Under the pieces are notes generated by a model. The model was given only the letters and a program-made list of their open reading frames with translations. It was not told the DNA's origin and made no database searches. A stretch of DNA of 64,000 nucleotides from an uncultured Pseudomonadota bacterium (lineage in GTDB: Bacteria > Myxococcota_A > UBA9160 > PR03): contig CAADGG010000044.1 of assembly GCA_900696485.1 (NCBI GenBank), forward strand, positions 1 through 64,000, written 5' to 3'. Each line of letters starts with the position of its first letter. Positions within the stretch are counted from its first letter, which is position 1. The translations under genes were made by a program, and so were the position numbers. Below, piece by piece: positions 18,592 to 27,722 of this stretch.

Positions 18592-19257
18592 CTACCGGAT
18601 CGGGAGCCGCCGCTCTTCCCACGAGCCGCTGGGGCCGCGGAACAGCAGCAGCCGCTTCGAGGTGCGCAGCGTGACGAGATTGGCGAGTGCCGAAGCGTCG
18701 GTGATCTGCTCGCCGACCCGCAACTTCACTTCGAAGAATCCGCCGCGTGCCGCCGAGACGCCGAGCGCGCGGCGCGTGGTCACGACGACGGCGAGGTTCT
18801 GCCCGACGCGGCTGTCCAGCACGGACTCCTGCGGTCCGATCACGCTCTCGACGAAATTGCCGCTGTTGCCGTCGAAGCCGATCGCCCGCACGGAGGTCAG
18901 CAGCAGCGCCACGCGGTCGCCGAGCGCGACGTCGGCCGGAGGAGACTCGCCGCTGCGGTAGCGCGCTTCCTGCCAGGCCGCCGATCCGGTGGCGACGGCG
19001 AGCATGCGGCGATCCGTGATCGCGACGCCGACACGGCCGCGCTGCTTCGCGTAGAGCAGGCGCTCGCCGAGCTCGAGACGCTCGGCGCGCTGGCCGCCGC
19101 TGCGCGCATCGATCGCCAGCACTTCGCGTGGAAGCACGACGATCTCGAGTTGCGGCGCGAGCACGAAGTCGTCCTGTGCCGGTGCGACGGTCGCCGCGGT
19201 GAGCAGTGGCAAGGCGGCGAACGCGGCGGCCAGCCGGGCTCCGAGGCGCGCGCTCAA
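18592..19257 (-). CDS. Secreted protein of unknown function
   Basis: 221 residues from a TTG start whose last two bases are shared with the stop of the upstream SDR gene (TTGA). A signal peptide is clear: MSARLGARLAAAFAALPLLT, ending near VAPAQ. The mature part is rich in beta-strand with repeated short units (LAVVVTTRRALGV, RVGVAITDRRMLAV, VALLLTSVRAIGF), possibly a small beta-propeller or repeat fold. I do not recognise the family. Tight coupling with the SDR gene suggests joint expression, not a shared function. Confidence 0.7.
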   Translation of the reverse strand: MSARLGARLAAAFAALPLLTAATVAPAQDDFVLAPQLEIVVLPREVLAIDARSGGQRAERLELGERLLYAKQRGRVGVAITDRRMLAVATGSAAWQEARYRSGESPPADVALGDRVALLLTSVRAIGFDGNSGNFVESVIGPQESVLDSRVGQNLAVVVTTRRALGVSAARGGFFEVKLRVGEQITDASALANLVTLRTSKRLLLFRGPSGSWEERRLPIR

Positions 19258-19940
19258 ACGGGCACCAGCGCGCCGCGTACGGCCGAGGCCGCATCGCTCG
19301 CGAGCCAGACGATCGTGTCGGCGATCTGCTCCGGGCGGGTCCAGCGCGAGAAATCCGCGTCCGGCATGGCCGCGCGATTGGCCGGCGTGTCGATGGTGCT
19401 CGGCAGCACGGCATTCACGCGGATCCCGGGCGGCACTTCGCGCGCCAGGCTGCGCGTGAACGCGACGACGGCGGCTTTCGACGCGACGTAGGCGCCGAGC
19501 CCGCCGGGCGGCTCGACGGCCGCCGTCGCCCCGATGTTGACGATCGCACCGTGCCCGCGCGCGAGCAGCCCCGGGAGCGCCGCCCGACACATCGCGGCGA
19601 CGGTGCGGACGTTGACGCGGTAGAGCTGGTCCCAGACCGTGAGCTCGGTCTCCGCATGGGCGCCGCCGGCAAAGCCCCCGGCACCGTTCACGACGACGGA
19701 GACGTCGCCGGCGGCGGCGAGCAGGGCCGCCGCGCCATCGGCCTCGGCGATGTCGGTCTCCACCAGCAGCAGGCGCCCGTCGGCGAGGGGGCTTGCAAAG
19801 CGCTCGCGCACACGTCGAGCTTCGGCCTCGGCGATCCACGGCACGGCGATCCGGTCGCCCGCCGCGAGGAAGGCCGCGACGACCGCCTGCCCGAGGCCTC
19901 CGGTGCCCCCCGTCACGATCACACCGCGCGGCTCGTTCAT
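19254..19940 (-). CDS. Short-chain dehydrogenase/reductase
   Basis: 228 residues, NAD(P)-dependent oxidoreductase. The glycine-rich cofactor motif is TGGTGGLGQA, NGAGG replaces the usual NNAG, and the active site keeps Tyr and Lys in YVASKAA with Asn in YRVNVRT. The C-terminus is short (ends ALVPV) and lacks the typical VDGG strand end. ATG at 19938-19940 overlaps the HEAT-repeat gene by 4 nt. The substrate is unknown. Confidence 0.85.
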   Translation of the reverse strand: MNEPRGVIVTGGTGGLGQAVVAAFLAAGDRIAVPWIAEAEARRVRERFASPLADGRLLLVETDIAEADGAAALLAAAGDVSVVVNGAGGFAGGAHAETELTVWDQLYRVNVRTVAAMCRAALPGLLARGHGAIVNIGATAAVEPPGGLGAYVASKAAVVAFTRSLAREVPPGIRVNAVLPSTIDTPANRAAMPDADFSRWTRPEQIADTIVWLASDAASAVRGALVPV

Positions 19941-20686
19941 CGCTCCGCCTCCGTGCCGCCGGCGGCTTCGATGCGCGCGTGCGCGAGCGAAGCGAGCCGG
20001 GCGAGTGTTTCGTCGGGATCCCCGCACAGCTCGGCGAGGCGCGCGACGACGGTGGCCGGCGGATCGAGCAATCCGGCCAGTGCCGTCACCGCGGCGTGGC
20101 GCACGTCGCGATCCTCGTCCTCGGTGGCCGACAGCAGCGCCGCGGCGGCCTGCGGCAGGTCCGGCGCGAGCTCGCGCAGCGCGAAGCTCGCCATGCGTCG
20201 CGCACTCGGGTCGCCGGCGCTGCGCACGAGCCCGATCAGGACACCGACGATCTCCGGATGCAGGCGGCCCATGTCGACGAGGACGCGCGCCGCCGCCCAG
20301 CGCACGTCGCCATCGCGGGCGCCGAGTCCGTCGACGAGGGCCGGCAGCAGGCCCGGTCCGGGCGGTTCGAGACGGGCCAGCAAGAGCGCTGCCCGGATCC
20401 GTCGCGCCCGTCCGGCGCGTCGCGCGACCGGGTCGCCGGTCGCGGCGCCGGGCTGTGCGATGCGCAGCCCGGCGCGCAGCAGCGGCGCCACGCCGTCCGA
20501 GCGCCGGGCCAGCGCGAGCAGAGCCTCGCCGGCCGCGCGCGCGACGGTCCGCTCGCGATCTCCGAGTCCGTCGACCAGCCCTTCGACGAGCAGCGCGCCG
20601 GCCGGATCGTCAGCAATCGCGCGACACGCCGCCGCGCGCGCCGCCGGATCGTCGCTGCGCAACGCCGCGAGCAGCGGGTGACTCAC
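19937..20686 (-). CDS. HEAT-repeat protein
   Basis: 249 residues, GTG start at 20684-20686. The sequence is a series of alpha-helical HEAT repeats: LRSDDPAARAAACRAIAD, LGDRERTVARAAGEALLAL, LGARDGDVRWAAARVLVDM, AGDPSARRMASFALREL and EDEDRDVRHAAVTALAGL. Such solenoids mediate protein contacts or act as lyases in a few families; no catalytic residues can be assigned here. It lies between a metallo-hydrolase and an SDR in the tightly packed run. Confidence 0.8.
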   Translation of the reverse strand: MSHPLLAALRSDDPAARAAACRAIADDPAGALLVEGLVDGLGDRERTVARAAGEALLALARRSDGVAPLLRAGLRIAQPGAATGDPVARRAGRARRIRAALLLARLEPPGPGLLPALVDGLGARDGDVRWAAARVLVDMGRLHPEIVGVLIGLVRSAGDPSARRMASFALRELAPDLPQAAAALLSATEDEDRDVRHAAVTALAGLLDPPATVVARLAELCGDPDETLARLASLAHARIEAAGGTEAER

Positions 20687-20714
20687 CGGGCTTCGCCGCC
20701 GAACGGAGATCCGC

Positions 20715-21632
20715 TCACGTCGCCTCCTGCGCGAGGCTCCACACCACCTCCCGCGCCGGCCCTGCATCGACCCGGCGCACGATCCCTTCGCGTTCGAGTT
20801 TGCGCAGATGGGCGGCCACCGAGTGGGCGGCCGCCGCGTGCAGGACGGCCGGCACATCCGTATAGATCCGCTGCACCAGCACGGCGATCCGTGCCGCGCC
20901 TTCGCCGAGTGCCGCGAGGATCTGTCGTTCGCGTGCGGCCCGGTGGGCGAGGTACTCGCGGAGCTTCGCCACGCCGTCCTCGATCACCGGACCGTGGGCC
21001 GGATAGATGCGATGCGGCGCCGCCGCGAGCAGCCGTTCGAGCGACGCCAGATACACGAGCAGGTCCCCGCCCTCGTCGGGAATCACCGTCGTGCCGACGC
21101 CGAGCACGTTGTCCCCGGAGAACAGCGCATGCTCTTCTTCGAGCAGGAAACACAGATGATCGGGAGCATGCCCGGGGGTATGGAGCGCGCGCAGCGTCGC
21201 GCCCTGCGTCCGGATCACTGCGCCGTCGTCGATCGGCGTGAGCGGGGCGGGGCAGGGCGCATCGAAGTCCGGCCAGGGCCACTTCGAGACGCGCAGCGGT
21301 CCGAAGCGCTCGAGCATCTGACCGACACCGCCGAGGTGGTCGACGTGGCCGTGCGTCAACACGATCTCCTGGATCGACTCGCAGCCCGACTGCTCCATCG
21401 CGTGCTCCAGCACATCCAGGTAGCCCGCGACGCCCTGGCCCGGATCGAGCAGGATCCGCGCACGGCCGGTCCCGATCAGGTACGTGTTGGTGCCGGGTCC
21501 GGTGAACAGGCCCGGATTCTGTCCGAGTGCGACGACGACCCGCTCGGACCAGCGTTCCCAGGCGGGCATCGCGAGACCGATCATCGTGTTGGCGTGCGCC
21601 GGATCCGTCGTCGTCGGGTCGGGTGTCGTCAT
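20715..21632 (-). CDS. LACTB2-like metallo-hydrolase with winged-helix C-terminus
   Basis: 305 residues. The zinc site is THGHVDHLGG, TPGHAPDHLCF, FSGDNVLG and PAHGP, and the N-terminal GPGTNTYLIG strand is the hallmark of the LACTB2/glyoxalase II-like branch. The last 60 residues (YTDVPAVLHAAAAHSVAAHL to the end) form a winged helix typical of LACTB2. Human LACTB2 is an endoribonuclease, but bacterial relatives may be thioesterases; both are possible. It starts 7 bp after the pmbA stop. Confidence 0.88.
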   Translation of the reverse strand: MTTPDPTTTDPAHANTMIGLAMPAWERWSERVVVALGQNPGLFTGPGTNTYLIGTGRARILLDPGQGVAGYLDVLEHAMEQSGCESIQEIVLTHGHVDHLGGVGQMLERFGPLRVSKWPWPDFDAPCPAPLTPIDDGAVIRTQGATLRALHTPGHAPDHLCFLLEEEHALFSGDNVLGVGTTVIPDEGGDLLVYLASLERLLAAAPHRIYPAHGPVIEDGVAKLREYLAHRAARERQILAALGEGAARIAVLVQRIYTDVPAVLHAAAAHSVAAHLRKLEREGIVRRVDAGPAREVVWSLAQEAT

Positions 21633-21639
21633 CGCCCTC

Positions 21640-23007
21640 TCAGCGGCCGGCCACCGTCATCCGCGCGATGCGCAGCGTCGGAGCGGCGATCGCCCCGAGC
21701 CAGACGAGATCGCTGCCGACGGCGTCGATGGCGGCGAGCATGTCGCCGAGGTTGCCGGCGATCGTGACCTCTTCGACGGCGTGCACCGGGCGGCCGTTCT
21801 CGATCCACAGGCCGGCGGCCCCGCGCGAGTAGTCGCCCGTCACCGGATGGAAGCCCATCCCGATCAGTTCGGTGACGAGAAAGCCGCGCTCGGTGCTGCG
21901 CAGGATCTCTTCCGGCGAGGACGCACCGGGCTCGAGCCACAGGTTCGTCGGTCCGGGCGCCGGCGCCCCGGCGGCCCCACGCGACGCATTGCCGGTGCTC
22001 GGCAACCCGAGCTTGCGGCCGGTGTAGCTGTCGAGCAGCCAGCTCCGGAGCTGGCCGCGCTCGACGAGCACGTTGCGGCGGGTCGGCTGCCCCTCGCCGT
22101 CGAACGGGCGCGAGCCGAGCGCGCCGGGCAGCCGCCCGTCGTCGACGATCGTCACGAGCTCGCTCGCAATCGCCTCGCCCATGCGATCTTGCAGGAACGA
22201 CGCCTGCCGGTAGATCGCAGCGCCGGACAGACAGCCGGCGAGCTGACCGAGCAGGCTGCGCGCGACCATCGGCTCGAACAGGACCGGCACCTCGCAGGTC
22301 GGCACCGGACGGGCGCCGAGCCGCCGCAGCGCGCGCGCGGCGGCGTGCCGACCGACGTGGGCCGGCTCCTCGAGGCCGTCGAGACGCCGCGCGGCCGTCA
22401 GCCAGTAGTCGCGTTGCATCGCGCCGTCGTGCTGCGCGAGCGGCTCGCAGAACAGCGAGTGGCGCGCCGATTCATAGCTGCCGGCGAAGCCCGCGCTGTT
22501 CGCATACGTCGAGCGGCGGAAGCCGCTGTCGACCTGGCTGCCTTCGGAGTTGGTGATCCGCGGGTCGAGCGCGCGCGCGGCGGCCTCGGCGCGGCGCGCG
22601 TCTTCGATGCGGGCCTCCACCGACACGCCGCGGTCTTCCGGCGCCAGCAGACCGAGGTCCGGCAGCGCGCCGGCGAAGCCGTCCTCCGGCAAGCCGGCCG
22701 CCGGATCCGGCGCCGTCGCGCGCGCCAGCGCGACGGTCTCGTCGGCCATCCGGTCGAGCGTGTCGGGCGTGAGATCGCTGGTCGACGTCAGCGCCGTGCG
22801 CAGCCCACCGGGACCCGCGACGAAGGCCCGGATCCCGAGCACGCGCTCGCGAGCCTGTTTGACGAAGTCGATCTCCTGGCCGCGCACGCGCGCCTCGAAG
22901 GAATCGCTCTCGGCGAGCGCCGCGTCGGCAGAGTGCGCACCGGCCGCGAGCGCCCGCTGCACTGCACGCTGGACGAGGTCGATGGCGGAGGAGTCGAACG
23001 CGCTCAC
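21640..23007 (-). CDS. pmbA: TldE/PmbA-type metallopeptidase subunit
   Basis: 455 residues, the TldE partner of the TldD/TldE zinc protease. GTG start overlaps the tldD stop by 4 nt. It carries the family regions VRGQEIDFVKQ, GSQVDSG, VLFEPMVARSLL and GNASRG, and the C-terminal VEEVTIAGNLGDML, and lacks a HExxxH motif as expected for TldE. TldD/TldE acts in peptide modification or degradation (microcin B17 maturation and CcdA turnover in E. coli). Start GTG is favoured by the coupling. Confidence 0.92.
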   Translation of the reverse strand: MSAFDSSAIDLVQRAVQRALAAGAHSADAALAESDSFEARVRGQEIDFVKQARERVLGIRAFVAGPGGLRTALTSTSDLTPDTLDRMADETVALARATAPDPAAGLPEDGFAGALPDLGLLAPEDRGVSVEARIEDARRAEAAARALDPRITNSEGSQVDSGFRRSTYANSAGFAGSYESARHSLFCEPLAQHDGAMQRDYWLTAARRLDGLEEPAHVGRHAAARALRRLGARPVPTCEVPVLFEPMVARSLLGQLAGCLSGAAIYRQASFLQDRMGEAIASELVTIVDDGRLPGALGSRPFDGEGQPTRRNVLVERGQLRSWLLDSYTGRKLGLPSTGNASRGAAGAPAPGPTNLWLEPGASSPEEILRSTERGFLVTELIGMGFHPVTGDYSRGAAGLWIENGRPVHAVEEVTIAGNLGDMLAAIDAVGSDLVWLGAIAAPTLRIARMTVAGR

Positions 23008-24488
23008 GCCTGGGTCCCTCCGACGGTGAGGCCGTCGACGCGGATCGTCGGCAGGCCGACGCCGACCGGCACCGACTGGCCGTCCTTGCCGCACGTGCCG
23101 ACGCCTTGGTCGAGCGCGAGGTCATGGCCGATCCGGGAGACGCGGGTCAGCACGTCGGGGCCGTTGCCGATCAGCGTCGCGCCCTTCACCGGCGCGCCGA
23201 TCCGGCCGTCTTCGATCTTGTAGGCCTCGCTGGCGCTGAACACGAACTTGCCGCTGGTGATGTCCACCTGCCCGCCTCCGAACGACACCGCATAGAGCCC
23301 CTGGGAGACCGAGCGCAGGATCTCGCCCGGATCCTCGGAGCCCGCCAGCATGAACGTGTTGGTCATGCGCGGCATCGGCAGATGCGTGTAGCTCTCACGA
23401 CGTCCGTTGCCGGTCGGCGCCATGCCCATCAGCCGCGCGTTCAGGCGATCCTGCAGGTAGCCGACCAGCACGCCGTCCTCGATCAGCACGGTGCGCTGGC
23501 TCGGCGTTCCTTCGTCATCGACGTTCAGCGAGCCGCGTCGGCCCGGCAGCGTCCCGTCGTCGACGACGGTGACGCCGGGTGCGGCGACGCGCTGGCCGAG
23601 ACGGTCCGAGAAAGCGCTGGTCTTCTTGCGGTTGAAGTCGCCCTCGAGGCCGTGGCCGATCGCCTCGTGCAGCAGGATCCCGGGCCAACCCGGGCCGAGC
23701 ACAACGTCCATCGTTCCCGCCGGGCACGGCACGGCGTCGAGATTGAGCATGGCGACGCGGACGGCCTCGTCGACGAGCGGACGCCAGGCGGCGGGATCGA
23801 GCAGGCGTTCGAGTTCGTAGCGTCCGCCCATTCCTTGGTAGCCGATCTCGCGGTGGCGACCCGTCGCGTCCTGCGCGATCACCTGCACGTTGAGCCGCAC
23901 GAGGGGCCGCACGTCGCCGACGCAGCGGCCCTCGTGCGTCGCGACCAGCACGTGTCGGTGCTGGGCGACGAGGCTGGCCATCACCTGCACGATGCGTGCA
24001 TCGCGGCTGCGCGCGTAGCGCTCGATCTCCTCGAGCAGCCGGACCTTCTGCGCCACCGGCACGTCGGTCGGCGCCATCGCGACGGGGTAGAGATCCCGGG
24101 CCGGCGCCGCCGGCGTGTGCACGGCCACCGGCCCGGGCGTCGCGCTGGCTTCGCAAATGGTGCGCGCGGTGCTGGCGGCAAGCGTCAGGCTCTCGACCGA
24201 GATGTCGTCCGAGTGCGCATAGCCCTGTCGTGCCCCGGCGAGGACGCGGACGCCGACGCCCTGCTCGACATGGCGATCGCCGCTCTTCACGATTCCCTCT
24301 TCGAGCGCCACCGAGTCCTGGACGGCGTACTCGAAGAACAGGTCCGCGCCGTCGACGCGCCGCTCGAGCGCCGTCTCGAAGGTGCGAGCCAGCGAGCGCT
24401 CGTCGACGGCGAAGCGCTCGCGGAAGAAGGCAGCCGCGTCGGACGGGGATGCCGGAGCCAGGGATCGCGGCGGGCGCGGGGCGCTCAT
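23004..24488 (-). CDS. tldD: TldD zinc metalloprotease
   Basis: 494 residues, catalytic subunit of the TldD/TldE heterodimer. The zinc-binding HExxxH is His274-Glu275...His279 in LLHEAIGHGLEGD. Other family marks are DVVLGPGWPG, GRRESY, MPRMTNT and the end VGTCGKDGQSVPVG. The N-terminal third holds the cap domain. ATG overlaps the HAD gene stop by 4 nt. No small precursor-peptide gene is visible nearby, so a dedicated RiPP role is not indicated. Confidence 0.95.
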   Translation of the reverse strand: MSAPRPPRSLAPASPSDAAAFFRERFAVDERSLARTFETALERRVDGADLFFEYAVQDSVALEEGIVKSGDRHVEQGVGVRVLAGARQGYAHSDDISVESLTLAASTARTICEASATPGPVAVHTPAAPARDLYPVAMAPTDVPVAQKVRLLEEIERYARSRDARIVQVMASLVAQHRHVLVATHEGRCVGDVRPLVRLNVQVIAQDATGRHREIGYQGMGGRYELERLLDPAAWRPLVDEAVRVAMLNLDAVPCPAGTMDVVLGPGWPGILLHEAIGHGLEGDFNRKKTSAFSDRLGQRVAAPGVTVVDDGTLPGRRGSLNVDDEGTPSQRTVLIEDGVLVGYLQDRLNARLMGMAPTGNGRRESYTHLPMPRMTNTFMLAGSEDPGEILRSVSQGLYAVSFGGGQVDITSGKFVFSASEAYKIEDGRIGAPVKGATLIGNGPDVLTRVSRIGHDLALDQGVGTCGKDGQSVPVGVGLPTIRVDGLTVGGTQA

Positions 24489-25177
24489 GGGGCGGGAGTC
24501 TCCTCGAGGGCGTCGATGTGAGCGGGAAGAGCGCCGAGCGTAGCAAGCGTCGCGACATCGACCGCGCGCCAGCCCGCGCGCCGCGCGGCCGCGACGTCCT
24601 GCTCCGGCTCATCGCCGACGTAGAGGGCCTCGATCGGTTTGGTGGCGAGCCGGGCGGCAACGGCCGCGAAGAAGGCCGGATCCGGCTTGGCGGCGCCGAG
24701 ATCGGCCGGCAGCAGCACGGCGTCGAGCGGAGTGAGACGGAGGCCGTCGAGGATCGCCGGCAGGCGATGGTCGAAGTTCGACGCGACGGCGACGCGGCGG
24801 CCGGTCGCGTGCAGCCGGGGCAGCAGCTCGACGGCTCCGGGCGCCGCGCGCCATGCGCCGGGCTCCGCGTAGTGGGCGAAGAGCGCGTCGAACAGCGCAT
24901 CGAAGTCCGCGAACGCGGCCATCTGGTCCGCCGCGCGAAAGACGGCGCGGACCACGCTGCGCCACCACGTGCGCTCCCGCTCGCGTGCCTGGGCCGGCGT
25001 CGCGCCCGGGAAGACCATCGCCGGCGTCCGTGCCAGCACCCGGCGGAAGGCGTCCTCGAGCCGCCACGCCGGCAGCGACACGCCGTACTGTCGCGCCACC
25101 CGCGCATAGGTGTCGCCGACCGGCTCGCGCAGGAGGATGAGCGTCCCCAGGGCATCGAAGACGACCGTGCGGATCAG
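24485..25177 (-). CDS. HAD-superfamily hydrolase
   Basis: 230 residues, haloacid dehalogenase-type phosphatase. Motif I is VFDALGTL (nucleophile Asp), motif II SNFD, the lysine motif AKPDPAFF, and motif IV GDEPEQD; the cap is of the helical type. No ATG, GTG or TTG is near the start of the fold. CTG at 25175-25177 gives the typical beginning (M)IRTVVFDA, has GAGGAAA 6 nt upstream and shares bases with the stop of the preceding gene (CTGA). A CTG start is therefore inferred. An upstream ATG at 25318 would add an unlikely basic extension. Confidence 0.85.
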   Translation of the reverse strand: MIRTVVFDALGTLILLREPVGDTYARVARQYGVSLPAWRLEDAFRRVLARTPAMVFPGATPAQARERERTWWRSVVRAVFRAADQMAAFADFDALFDALFAHYAEPGAWRAAPGAVELLPRLHATGRRVAVASNFDHRLPAILDGLRLTPLDAVLLPADLGAAKPDPAFFAAVAARLATKPIEALYVGDEPEQDVAAARRAGWRAVDVATLATLGALPAHIDALEETPAP

Positions 25178-26163
25178 CGCGGTTTCCTCGCCGAGGCGAT
25201 GAATGTGGCCGGGAGTTCGCGGGCCGGTGAGCGCGCCGTGAGCGTCTCGATGCGTACGCGCTCGAGGCCGACCTCGCGGAGCCAGCCGGCGACTTCTTCG
25301 GGCGGGAAGCCGAGCCACAGTACGCCCAGCTCGTCACGCATCCATTCGGCCTCGTGGCGCACGAAGTCGACGACGACGATCGCGCCGCCGGGCCGCACGA
25401 TGCGCGCCATCTCGCGCAGCGCCTCGAGCGGACCCGGCAGATAGTGCAGCACCATGTGGGCCAGGGCGGCGTCCACCTCCGCGTCCGCGATCGGGAGTGC
25501 GCTGGCTTCGCCGGCGCGCAGCTCGATCCGTCCCGATTCATCGTCCGCGTCCGCACGGCCGACGTCGCCGAGCGTGAAGCCCTCGTCGCCGAGCTTGCTG
25601 CGAGCCGCCTCGAGCATGCGCGCCGAATGATCGACGGCGATCACGCGCATTCCGAGCCGCGCCAGCTCCGCGGCGAGGATGCCGGTCCCGGTGCCGATGT
25701 CCGCGACGGTCCACTCGGCCGGCGCCAGGTGGGCGACGGCGCGCGCGCGCAGCGTGTCGTCGTTGAACACCTTGCGCAGGGCTTCCCACTCGGGCCCGAC
25801 GGCGTCGAAGAACGAGCGGGCGCGGCTCGCGCGGGCCTCGAGCACGCGCAGCAGCGCCGCGCTGTCGCGGGCCACGAGGGCGTCACCGGCCAGCTCGCGT
25901 TGCGTCAGGGCCCATGCGTCCTGCCAGGCGCCGGTGGTCGGCGCGGCGAAGCGATAGAACACGTAGGTGCCCTCGCGCCGGTCGCGCAGCAATCCGCTCT
26001 CGCGCAGGATGCCGAGATGGCGGGACACGCGGCTTTGCGCCATGCCGAGCACATCCATCAGTTCCTGCACCGCCAGCTCCTCACGCGCGAGCAGCAACAG
26101 GATCCGGACCCGGGTCGGATCGGCGAGCGTCTTGAGGATCTTCTGGAGGGATTCGGCGCTCAC
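25174..26163 (-). CDS. ArsR-family regulator fused to a class I methyltransferase
   Basis: 329 residues. Residues 1-95 are an ArsR winged helix (LADPTRVRILLLL, SRVSRHLGIL recognition helix, GTYVFYRF wing). Residues 140-320 are a SAM-dependent methyltransferase: DIGTGTGILAAEL (SAM site), VDHSARMLEAA, and a post-I motif region. This ArsR-MT fusion is a known architecture in proteobacteria. No metal-binding Cys pair of the classical ArsR type is seen. It starts 12 bp after the gspN stop, so it may be read through from the secretion operon or have a weak internal promoter. Confidence 0.9.
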   Translation of the reverse strand: MSAESLQKILKTLADPTRVRILLLLAREELAVQELMDVLGMAQSRVSRHLGILRESGLLRDRREGTYVFYRFAAPTTGAWQDAWALTQRELAGDALVARDSAALLRVLEARASRARSFFDAVGPEWEALRKVFNDDTLRARAVAHLAPAEWTVADIGTGTGILAAELARLGMRVIAVDHSARMLEAARSKLGDEGFTLGDVGRADADDESGRIELRAGEASALPIADAEVDAALAHMVLHYLPGPLEALREMARIVRPGGAIVVVDFVRHEAEWMRDELGVLWLGFPPEEVAGWLREVGLERVRIETLTARSPARELPATFIASARKPR

Positions 26164-26175
26164 GCGATGCGCTCC

Positions 26176-27153
26176 TCAGCGGAGGTCCGACGGCGGGTTC
26201 GTGGCGCGACGCGGCGCGGCCGGATTCGTCGCCGGGCCGCGCCGGCCCGCGCCGGGCGGGCCGGCCGCGGTCAGGACCGGATCGGAAACGGTCCCGCGGA
26301 TCGACAACTCGGCCACGCCGTCCCGATCGAGCTCGATGTCGGTGCCGGCGAACAGTTGCCGCAGTGCGGCTTCGCGGACCTCGAGTCGCGCGGCGAGCTG
26401 CAGCGGGGCGAGCGCTGCCGCCGACCCCCGTCCCACCGTGCCGCTGCCGGCGAGCGCCACCAACGGTCCCTCGAGCGCGAGCGACTGCACCGTCAGCTGC
26501 ATGTCGCCGCCGAGTGCGAGGGCGGCTTCGAGGCTCTCGAACGGGACGCCCATCGGCAGGATCGGCAGCGACAGCGAGCCATCGACCGCGCGCAACGCGA
26601 TCGTTCCCTCGGGTCCGTCCGCGCCGCTGCGGATGTCGAACGTGCCGTCGAGTCTGCCGTCGAGCGCCAGGCCTGCGGAGCCGAGCAGTGCCGGCGGGAG
26701 CTGGGCCAGATCGACGTCCGTCGCACTTCCGCGAAAACTCGGCGGGTCGCCGAGCCGGGCGGTGCCGCGGATCCGACCGGACCCCCGGCGCACCGAGAGC
26801 ACCAGCGACGGCTGCCCGCGAAACCACGACAGCGACCACGCGGGCCGCACGCGCACGCGGTCGAGTCGCAGCTGCGTGCCGGCGGGCCAGGAAAGCACGG
26901 CATGGCGGGCGCTCAGCTCCGGCAACAGCGCGACCAGATGGAACTCGAGCTCTCCGATCGCGACGCGGGCGCCGCTCACGCGGCTGGCCACGGTCTCGAC
27001 ACGCGGAGTCAGCCGATCGATCGGGAAGCGGAGCACGACGAACAGCGAGGTCAGCGCCAGATACGCGAGCGCCAGTAGCCACACGCGGCGTGCGCGGCTC
27101 TGCGGCAGCCAGCTCGCGGCGGGCGGCGGCGCGCTGGCGAGCGGCGCGCTCAA
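26176..27153 (-). CDS. gspN: Type II secretion protein GspN
   Basis: 325 residues, bitopic inner-membrane protein of type II secretion, last gene of the gsp operon. A TTG start shares bases with the gspM stop (TTGA). One transmembrane helix lies at about 24-43 (VWLLALAYLALTSLFVVLRF), and the rest is a periplasmic beta-rich domain of the AsmA-like kind typical of GspN. The C-terminus is Pro/Arg/Ala-rich and low in complexity. GspN is absent in many systems; here it is present and translationally coupled. Confidence 0.82.
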   Translation of the reverse strand: MSAPLASAPPPAASWLPQSRARRVWLLALAYLALTSLFVVLRFPIDRLTPRVETVASRVSGARVAIGELEFHLVALLPELSARHAVLSWPAGTQLRLDRVRVRPAWSLSWFRGQPSLVLSVRRGSGRIRGTARLGDPPSFRGSATDVDLAQLPPALLGSAGLALDGRLDGTFDIRSGADGPEGTIALRAVDGSLSLPILPMGVPFESLEAALALGGDMQLTVQSLALEGPLVALAGSGTVGRGSAAALAPLQLAARLEVREAALRQLFAGTDIELDRDGVAELSIRGTVSDPVLTAAGPPGAGRRGPATNPAAPRRATNPPSDLR

Positions 27154-27722
27154 GCGCCGCTCGCGGGTTCGAAGGAGGAGACGGTGAACGTGACGTCGAG
27201 CAGCTCGGCGACCGCATCGCCCTTGCGATCGGAGCGCGTGCGCACCCGCAGGCTCTTCACCGAAAGCATCTGCTGCGCCGCTTCGATCTTGTGCAGGAAG
27301 TTCACCATCTGCGCGAGCGTCACCTGCTTGAGAACCACCTGCACCTTCGTTTCCCGGAATGCGTCGCTCGACGCGGCGGCCTGGGGCTCCATCGATTCGA
27401 CCTTGACGGCCGACTGCACCGCCAGTTCCTCGAGCGTCGTGAAGAGGTTGCCGCGCGGGCCCTCGCGGATCCGCCGTTCCACGGCGGCGAGCCGCCCCTG
27501 GATCGCCCCGAGGTCTTCCTGAAGCCGCGTCGCGATCTCGAGCTCGCGCTCCGCCGTCTCGACACGAAGCCTGGCGCTGCGTACGGCGCCGACCAGCGGC
27601 ATCACGAGCCCGAGCCAGATGACCAGGACGACCAGCACGCCGCCGGCCGCGCCGACCAGCAGCCGCTCCCGCGGAGCCAACCCGCCGATCCAGACCGTCC
27701 ATCGCTCGCGCAGGCCGTTCAT
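27150..27722 (-). CDS. gspM: Type II secretion inner-membrane platform protein GspM
   Basis: 190 residues. A short cytosolic tail, one transmembrane helix (about 20-45) and a periplasmic coiled-coil plus ferredoxin-like domain match GspM (PilO-like). It pairs with GspL in the assembly platform. ATG overlaps the gspL stop by 4 nt, and the stop overlaps the TTG of gspN. Confidence 0.88.
   Translation of the reverse strand: MNGLRERWTVWIGGLAPRERLLVGAAGGVLVVLVIWLGLVMPLVGAVRSARLRVETAERELEIATRLQEDLGAIQGRLAAVERRIREGPRGNLFTTLEELAVQSAVKVESMEPQAAASSDAFRETKVQVVLKQVTLAQMVNFLHKIEAAQQMLSVKSLRVRTRSDRKGDAVAELLDVTFTVSSFEPASGA

Noticed and set aside
23004..24488. RiPP (microcin-like) cluster around tldD/pmbA
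   Set aside because: No small precursor gene, cyclodehydratase or dedicated exporter lies nearby; TldD/TldE are also common housekeeping proteins.
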